DNA from: Macrosoma leucophasiata
Lineage: Eukaryota; Arthropoda; Insecta; Lepidoptera; Hedylidae
Direction of reading: 5' to 3'
DNA: 64,000 bases
NCBI GenBank assembly: GCA_036365455.1
Contig: JAWQUS010000004.1
Location: 7,509,501 to 7,573,500 of the forward strand
This document shows positions 58,401 to 64,000 of the stretch, in pieces. The translations under genes and the position numbers were made by a program. Numbering within the stretch: the stretch's first letter is position 1; every line of letters begins with the position of its first letter. The notes under the pieces were generated by a model. That model was not told where the DNA came from. It saw only the letters and a list, made by a program, of their open reading frames with translations, and ran no database searches.

Positions 58401-58412
58401 CAATATCATTAA
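52443..58412 (+). CDS. candidate three-exon small gene (57 aa), exons 52443-52449, 54006-54073, 58314-58412
   Basis: The last two exons are well supported by splice signals. 54006-54073 has a long pyrimidine tract and TTTTTTAG acceptor, then YPSDFSMMPSLDPNLVAMG, and donor GTAAGT. 58314-58412 has acceptor TTTCATTTCTGTAG, then TTPPHQIYNVAAYKG and a terminal AMYCTQYH plus TAA. Both share one open frame with phase 0 at their junction; exon 2 needs a phase-1 donor upstream. ATGGCCT followed by a consensus GTAAGT at 52443-52449 supplies it, but this 7-nt coding start is inference; the true upstream part could be different and longer. A 15-codon upstream ORF starting at 52395 ends directly before this ATG. 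Function unknown; no family recognised. Confidence 0.4.
53611..53812 (+). repeat. element C, diverged
   Basis: TTCACTGGTGGTAGAGTTCA to CATCAATGCTTGTTTTTCAC. Confidence 0.75.
54006..54073 (+). CDS. internal exon of unknown plus-strand gene
   Basis: 68 nt between TACAATTTTTTAG and GTAAGTG, open in the frame that gives SDFSMMPSLDPNLVAMGLRS. Too short to appear as an ORF; identified by paired splice signals and by frame agreement with 58314-58412. Confidence 0.55.
54105..54165 (+). repeat. perfect 21-bp hairpin with 19-nt loop
   Basis: 54105-54125 and 54145-54165 are exact reverse complements (core AGAATCTCTACATTTTTG). It lies 31 bp after the donor of exon 54006-54073, so it would be in that gene's intron. 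Confidence 0.95.
54835..54940. repeat. perfect tandem duplication of 53 bp
   Basis: 54835-54887 equals 54888-54940 exactly; the unit contains GCTAGCTGGCTACCGCATAG. A T run follows. Confidence 0.97.
55062..55340 (+). repeat. element C, full length
   Basis: ACTGGTGGTAGAGCTCCAGT to GCCACTTTTATTACAAAAAA. Confidence 0.92.
55461..55689 (+). mobile_element. SINE A, full length reference copy
   Basis: tRNA-like head GACCCGGTTAGTCCAGCGG, GGGTTCGATCCCCGC and closing ACCGGGAC that pairs with the 5' GACCCGGT; body with GGGTCTGGGTGTTTGTG and (ATT)n tail. Confidence 0.9.
55900..56130 (-). mobile_element. LINE 3' UTR with (GATTCT)n tail
   Basis: AATCAGAATCAGAAACTCATTT at the left is the tail; the rest is AT-rich non-coding. 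Confidence 0.45.
56543..56700 (+). mobile_element. SINE A, diverged
   Basis: GACGAGCCAGTTGGTGTGTG, GGGTTCAAGCCCCGTATCGG and a body ending GGCTGTGAGCGTAAGAG. Confidence 0.75.
56693..56918 (+). mobile_element. LINE G 3' end, plus orientation
   Basis: GTCTTAGGAATCGGCGTGCA to CGTAAGGGACTCAGCGTGAA; reverse complement of the 32435 copy. Confidence 0.65.
57300..57749 (-). mobile_element. LINE reverse transcriptase C-terminal fragment
   Basis: Minus frame with FLYASETWALRESEKNRIEA, MLCWRRMLRISWTQFKTN and GKRGCGRSPIRCVDQIKKQ, characteristic of a non-LTR reverse transcriptase 3' end; truncated at both sides. Confidence 0.85.
57925..57990 (-). repeat. tRNA-like fragment
   Basis: CTGGGTTCGATCCCCGCAT-type B box on the minus strand; probably a SINE head. 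Confidence 0.45.
58314..58412 (+). CDS. terminal exon of unknown plus-strand gene
   Basis: Acceptor preceded by CCTATTTCATTTCTGTAG. Encodes 32 residues with two Pro-rich bits (TTPPHQIY, MYGPPAMY) and ends in TAA. No AATAAA directly follows, so the 3' UTR would be long. Confidence 0.55.
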   Translation, partial: TTPPHQIYNVAAYKGNVAKMYGPPAMYCTQYH

Positions 58413-58899
58413 CAGGCAAAATCAATATAAAAACGTTTTTTACTGCATATTTTCACTTATTTAGCTTTGTTTGCAGTTACAAAATATTATTTGCAGTTAG
58501 AATAGCAACTCAAAACCAACATGGCGAATATGGCGGGCGATTACATTTTCCTTTTTTTTATTGTTTTTGATTATATAGTACTTGGAGAAAAAAGTAATAT
58601 TTTCTAAATACTATCGAAATATATTTCATGGGTTAATACTAAGAACTTCATACTAATCGATTTCCAATTTAAAGAAATTCATCGGAACTTCTTTTAATTG
58701 ATTGATTCGTTATAATATCGTTTTTTATAATATATGATGCACTAGTAAGATACAGATAGAATCCGTTTTGTTTTATATACGAGTACATAGGTACTATCCC
58801 AAGCATCGGCTGTATCGCCGCCATGTTGAACATGGTTGAAAAAAATAAAATTGTTTGAATTGTAACTGTGATAATATGTGGTTGTAACTCTAAAATATA

Positions 58900-59416
58900 T
58901 TCTTGAATAAATTAATTGTATTTTTTTCGGATTCTTCTTTAATTTACCCATTTATTGAGGACGTGTACGAACTAGAGCCGAGCTCGCGACATCTCCTTTA
59001 CTATACAATAAAGAAAAATGCAAACTCCACTACTATATTTAAAAATAGATTGAGGAAGTGGCTCACTGACAAGTCTTTTTACTCACTGAAATAATTTTAT
59101 GAATCGCAATTTAATAATTAATACATTTCATAAATTTTAAATATAATATTGACTTATTTAAATCCTTATAATTACAATTGATCAATTAATCTTTGACTAT
59201 CATTATTGCCAATGAATTCACTTCTTTCTAATTATTAATGCTGCAAATAAATATAATTTTGATTACAATATGACACAACATTGAAAAATGTATTATGCGT
59301 AAGACAAAATAAATGTAATATCTTTGTTTTTAATAATTATAAAAATGTAACGCACAACCTGACATGTAACTTAACACGTTATCAATAAATTATCTGTATC
59401 TGTATCTGTATCTGCA
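58900..59416 (+). mobile_element. LINE 3' end with (TATCTG)n tail
   Basis: Frame ending at 59094 contains RHLLYYTIKKNANSTTIF and RLRKWLTDKSFYSLK, a LINE reverse transcriptase C-terminus, followed by a 3' UTR and ATCTGTATCTGTATCTGTA. Confidence 0.75.
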
Positions 59417-60197
59417 TAAGAAAACCTTGACTTAAAGTAAAAAAATCGCGTAAAGGCAAATCTCGCGCACTGAGAGTTCACTAAATAAAATAATTGCAAA
59501 TTTCTTTAATGGATAGACAGACTAGTTAAAAGGATAAACTTAAGTTTCCTTCCAAAATTTCGTTCGAGGTGCAGATGTCTGTAGGCTGCATGCAGGTAAA
59601 AGACAGTGAAGTGGTTCTATTAAATCTGTAGGTACTTATTAAATAGGCTACTAACCCGCATTAAGGCAGCGTGGTGGAGTAAGCTCCAGGCCCCTCCCCA
59701 AAAAGGGGAGAGACTCGTGCAGCAGTGGGACGTTTCAATGGTTGCCATTATTATATAGATACTTTGATTTGTTTGTTAGTTTATAAGGTATATATTTTCT
59801 ATTGGCCTATTGTTTTAAGCATTATAGTTGCCTGAAATAAACGGATATTATTAATTTATTTTATTCTTAACACTTCCTCGTCCTCCTTAGTAGAACGGAA
59901 CCATAAGAAACTATATGATATCTATAAGGTAATTAGACGGGTGATCAAGGCATAGAAGCCAGCTACCGATGCATTCAAGTATAAACATCTAGCCTCTGAT
60001 AATTTGCGAGCGCAACCATGCGCAACGGGCACGTTTGTCGGTCGCGTTCAATGGATAGCGTGAAATTGTACAAAAGTATAAACTACCTATACAATTAATT
60101 CCTCATAACCTTAAGTGGAAAAGAATGTAATGATACTCTTTAAAACTGTGATAAAATTGATTCAGTTAAAAACACTTCGTGATTTTTTTGCGCAAAA

Positions 60198-60235
60198 TAC
60201 CTAATTCTTTGCGAAACTCGTAAAGAATTAGGTAT
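60198..60235. repeat. 14-bp hairpin
   Basis: ATACCTAATTCTTT and AAAGAATTAGGTAT are exact reverse complements around GCGAAACTCGT. Confidence 0.85.
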
Positions 60236-60257
60236 TCGTTAGGAAACTCGTGTATCC

Positions 60258-60569
60258 GAAAGTGGCAAACAAGCATGCAGTTCACGTGGTTTATATGACG
60301 TGATGACTGGAGCCTATAGACATCTAGGTACCTACAGTGTACACAAAAACCAGAAGTCAAAATGCAGATGCGTTGTCACCCTTGAGACCTACCTATATAA
60401 TATTATTATGTAAGCTATTATCTCTGTGATAGTTACTACGGGGCAATACACAACCATCTAACCGGAATATTATAGTGCTGAACACTACCTACCATTTGGC
60501 GGCAGATAGATTAGGTACTGCGGTAGTGCCTGCCGACACGTCCCACATTTGGAAGTCTACCGTCAGTAT
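60258..60569 (-). repeat. element C, diverged
   Basis: GAAAGTGGCAAACAAGCATG to AGTCTACCGTCAGTAT. Confidence 0.8.
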
Positions 60570-60997
60570 AAAATTAACTAGTTGTAGAGTTGTAGAGATA
60601 CCTGTAGTACCTTATTACATATTCTCTGGCTAAGCTACACGTTTTGACTAATAAGTACTTAGGCGTAGAGTTTGTAAAGTTACGCCATGTAGAGTAAGAA
60701 ACTAGTCTTGACACAAACTTGTTCACAGTGGGTTTGTGGGAGCAATATGGTCTCGTCTTGACAACATTGACATGAAAGAATTCTTGATGGAGTTTATATT
60801 TTTTACAATATTATGTGTAGGTATGTTAGATTCTTAGATCATTTAGTAATGGATAAGCCTTACATAGGCGTTCCCCTCTGCCGAGGTACAAGATTAAATA
60901 ATCTTATGCGTTCATAAAAACTGGTTCAACAATCGATTACGACCATTACATGCATCGGTAAAGCATCGAAAGGACGGCTATAAGTGCTCCGATAAAA

Positions 60998-61080
60998 ATG
61001 CCATTTTGTGCTGTTTATTGTTGCCAAAAGAAGTCAAATACATCAAGTCTTCTAAAAGATGGAATAACATTTCATTTATG
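60998..61080 (+). pseudogene. THAP-domain N-terminal fragment
   Basis: ATG at 60998 encodes MPFCAVYCCQKKSNTSS then DGITFHL and a stop. This resembles the first exon of THAP zinc-finger proteins (Cys-x-Cys start, then ITFH before FP). The expected continuation and a clean donor are missing, so a relic of a THAP gene or P-like transposon is most likely; a real short first exon is possible. Confidence 0.4.
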
Positions 61081-61192
61081 AGTATTTTCCTATTTTATTA
61101 ACGTTGTTTTCTATTTAAAAACGTAATTGTCAATACATCGATTGAATATCTTGTAGTATCGATTACGGAAAAAAAGTCTGAATCAAATCGCA

Positions 61193-61331
61193 AGACGAGA
61201 AGTTGATGACGTAAACGCACTCCCCACGGGACTACCTTATTTAAAATGTTTTATTTAGATCCTTAAAGACATATCAATTAGGTTCAAATTTGAATGACGA
61301 GAAGAAGATGACGTAGGCGCACTCCCCACGG
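61193..61331. repeat. duplicated ~35-bp block
   Basis: GACGAGAAG..GATGACGTA..CGCACTCCCCACGG occurs at 61195 and again at 61297, ~102 bp apart. Confidence 0.8.
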
Positions 61332-62204
61332 AACTATAATTTTATGATTTACAACTTTCATCTTTATTTTTTGTGCATTAGATACAAATATTGATAAGCC
61401 ACGTACCTCTCCTAGAAATGTCGTAAAATTTTACGACTTTTTGAGTGATGGGACCAGATTCAATAGTTAATTATTATCGATGTCGATGATTTTTTTTTCG
61501 ATATAGTTTATTTGTTATACACCTACATGCATGTAGGTATAATTATAATTGTTGGATGTGTGTGTGTGAACTCAAAGTTAGTATTCGCAACTACGGAACC
61601 CCACAATGCTTCATTACTTGCTAAAAAAAGTGATCCTAAGAAGTGTATTCGTCATATTTATACAAAACTTATTCAGTTTAAAAACCAATAACTGTTCATG
61701 ATAATTTGTTTATAATCCTTAAATGAATAAAAATCTATAATACGAAAAAAAATGGTTTTATTCCTGTTTTTCACAGGCTTACTGATATTGTTGATGTTAT
61801 AGTCAAGGACTTAGACATGTGTAACAAAAAACATATATGCGTGAAAAATATTACCTGTAGGGGAAATTAAAAACAATTATTTAAGAATATCGATATGTCG
61901 ATATATATTTATTTTAGATGTAGTAATTCCCTACCCCTGATCTAAGCCCCGCACCAAAAACGGCAGAAAAATTTGTTCGATGATTTGTTTGCGTAACTTA
62001 TCCTTTACTAAATGATCTAAGGTTAGATTAGATACCAATTAAACTGATATAGGTACAAACTTACATATACATACTTAGGAAAATAATATATTATTCAATT
62101 AGATGTACAGTACATACCCAATTAATATAACGGTAGTTAGGTATCTAGTTGAATTTGATTATATTTTCCCGTCATAAGTAACTAGTTAGGTGCCTACCTG
62201 ATTT

Positions 62205-62277
62205 GATTTGTGTAGAAATAAATAGACATAGTTACAAGTAAATAGTAACTTACTTTTATGTTTATTTCTACACAAAT
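62205..62277. repeat. 17-bp inverted repeat
   Basis: ATTTGTGTAGAAATAAA and TTTATTTCTACACAAAT with ~39 bp between. Confidence 0.8.
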
Positions 62278-62608
62278 GAACAATTATTGTTAATTTTACG
62301 GATAAAAACCAAGATTAATTTCTAATTAAGTAAGTATTCAACGAAGTGAAACTACAATTGTCAAATTTACCGTATCGTAGCGAGAAAGCTAAAATTAAAA
62401 AGCCGTTACAATACTATCTTGCAGCTCAGTCATTCAATTGAGCATCATAGATTTTATCAATGCATGTATTGATAAAATCGCAAGATAAACATTCGTTGCA
62501 GGTAGATAGGTAAGTAGGTATACTGTGCGAATACTGATCATGCTTATGTACAAATATATTAATCACTAAGTACCTACCTGTGCCCGCGACTTTGTCCGGG
62601 TAATAATA

Positions 62609-63887
62609 GGTTGGGGAAAAAGTCTTTTCGCATTATAGTATGTATGAACTTGTAATAAAATCTCTTTGGCTGAAGTATTTGTATCTGGCTGGTTTTGGTA
62701 TCATTGAAAGTTAAAATTTTAAAGAACACAATTCCAAATTCAAATTAGGCAAATGTGTGATTTTCATTTAATTTTCGTACTGTCAAGATGAGTGAATCTA
62801 ATGAAGAAATTCGATACATTTTAAAATTTTACTACAAAAATGGTAAAAATGCAACGCAAGCCGCGAAAAAAAATTGCGATGTTTATGGACCTAGTGCAGT
62901 GTCTATGAGAGTAGCACAAATTTGGTTTAAGCGTTTTCAATCCGGAAATTTTGATGTCAAAGATGCACCTCGCTCTGGTCGCCCTATCACGGATAAAATG
63001 GATGCCATTTTTGAAAAAGTGGAGCAAGATCTACATATCAGTAGTTACGACGTAGCTGAAGAACTGAGAATTGATCACAAAACAGTTTTGGCGCATTTGA
63101 AAAAAGCTGGGTACAAAAAAAAGCTCGATATTTGGGTACCTCACGAGCTCACTGAAAGAAACCTAATAAACCGTGTACTCATTTGTTATTCTTTATTACG
63201 ACGTAATGAAACCGAATCATTTTTGAAGAAGCTGATAACTGGTGATGAAAAGTGAATCACGTACGACAAGAACGTGCGAAAAAGGTCGTGGTCAAAGGCC
63301 GGTCAGGCTTCACAGACTGTGGCGAAACCCGGGTTAACTCGCAATAAGGTGATGTTGTGTGTGTGGTGGGATTGGAAGGGCATTATTCATTATGAGCTAT
63401 TACCACAAGGCAGGACTATCGATTCTGAACTCTACTGCGAACAACTGATGAGATTAAAGCAAGAAGTTGAGAGAAAGCGGCCGGAATTGATCAACAGAAG
63501 GGGTGTGGTGTTTCATCATGATAACGCTAGACCTCACACATCTATAGCCACTCAGCAAAAATTAAGAGACTTTGGCTGGGAGGTGTTAATGCATCCGCCG
63601 TATAGTCCTGACCTTGCACCTTCATATTTCCACCTGTTTCGACCTCTTTAGAATTCTTTATGCAATGTTAGGTTAACATCACGAGAGGACTGCCAAATGC
63701 ACTTGTCGCGGTATTTTGATGAGAAATCCCAAAATTTTTATAGCAATGGGATCATGTCCCTACCTACAAGATGGCAAAAGGTTATCGAACAAAATAGTAC
63801 ATACATACTTTAGTTAAATTTAAATAAACTATATTAAAAAATGTTTTGAATTATCTTAAAAAATGCGAAGAAACTTTTTCCCCAACC
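62609..63887 (+). mobile_element. full-length, inactivated mariner transposon
   Basis: 1,279 bp flanked by TA. Terminal inverted repeats start GGTTGGGGAAAAAGT at both ends and continue ~28 bp with a few mismatches (TCTTTTCGCAT / TTCTTCGCAT). It carries one broken transposase gene. It is inserted in a repeat ending GTGCCCGCGACTTTGTCCGG. Confidence 0.96.
62788..63810 (+). pseudogene. mariner transposase (DD34D), disabled
   Basis: Would encode a DNA-binding helix-turn-helix N-terminus (KNATQAAKK, APRSGRPITDK) and a DD34D catalytic domain. Visible: LITGDEK (first Asp), then TGA at 63253-63255 in place of the usual Trp codon; WWDWKGIIHYELLPQG; HHDNARPHTS (second Asp); PPYSPDLAPSYFHLF, where the third catalytic Asp (normally APSD) is Tyr. 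A TAG stop at 63649-63651 and frame-degraded remainder with SLPTRWQKVIEQN follow. Both nonsense changes and the lost catalytic residue make it non-functional. Confidence 0.95.
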
Positions 63888-63948
63888 TAATAAAATGTTT
63901 TTCCGGTCTTTTTAAGTATATAACTAGGTCGTAGCGTTTCCTCCAATT

Positions 63949-64000
63949 TTACTGGTGGTAGAGCTCCAGTGACGGAGCTCGCGGGCGTAGGCACCACCGC
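63949..64000 (+). repeat. element C, cut by window end
   Basis: TACTGGTGGTAGAGCTCCAG onward to the last base. Confidence 0.85.

Overview
The window is animal genomic DNA, and everything fits a moth or butterfly (Lepidoptera). Genes are split by AT-rich GT-AG introns, and introns and intergenic DNA are crowded with short non-autonomous transposons, tRNA-derived SINEs and 3' ends of LINEs (RTE-like with (ATG)n tails, jockey/CR1-like). There is one mariner. I see no prokaryotic, viral-genome or CRISPR features. Assignments come from reading the translation and from remembered family sequences; no search was run.

Region 1 (about 1.3-35.9 kb, minus strand) is one large gene, HEATR5B (HEAT repeat-containing 5B, Laa1-like adaptor of AP-1 clathrin trafficking). 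I resolve 36 coding exons, 5,673 nt, exactly 1,891 codons in one frame from the initiator ATG at 35884; roughly the last 180 residues lie beyond the left edge. Two unusual points stand out. Exon 10 and its 5' splice site are copied in a 180-bp tandem array (24.8-25.5 kb), and the exon 6/7 intron uses a GC donor.

Region 2 (about 36-46 kb) holds three compact genes. CNOT9/Rcd-1 (plus strand, no coding intron) is a CCR4-NOT subunit. A cysteine-containing hypothetical gene (minus strand) lies tail-to-tail with it, with polyadenylation signals 25 bp apart. A three-exon ChaC-type glutathione-specific gamma-glutamylcyclotransferase (plus strand) follows.

Region 3 (about 46-59 kb) has a single-exon gene for a 419-residue, probably disordered protein (minus strand). 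Divergent to it is a candidate small three-exon gene (plus strand, 57 residues) whose exons are too short for ordinary ORF finding. Region 4 (59-64 kb) is mostly repeats, ending in an inactivated mariner with both terminal inverted repeats.

The repeat landscape explains most of the non-coding sequence: about 22 copies of one ~290-bp retroposed element (called C here), two tRNA-headed SINE families (A and B), at least six fold-back/MITE families, a small hAT element with a perfect 8-bp target duplication, and several nested insertions that give a relative order of events. The most unusual unexplained structures are three perfect short-loop hairpins (stems of 35, 23 and 21 bp) inside introns and the exon-derived tandem array.
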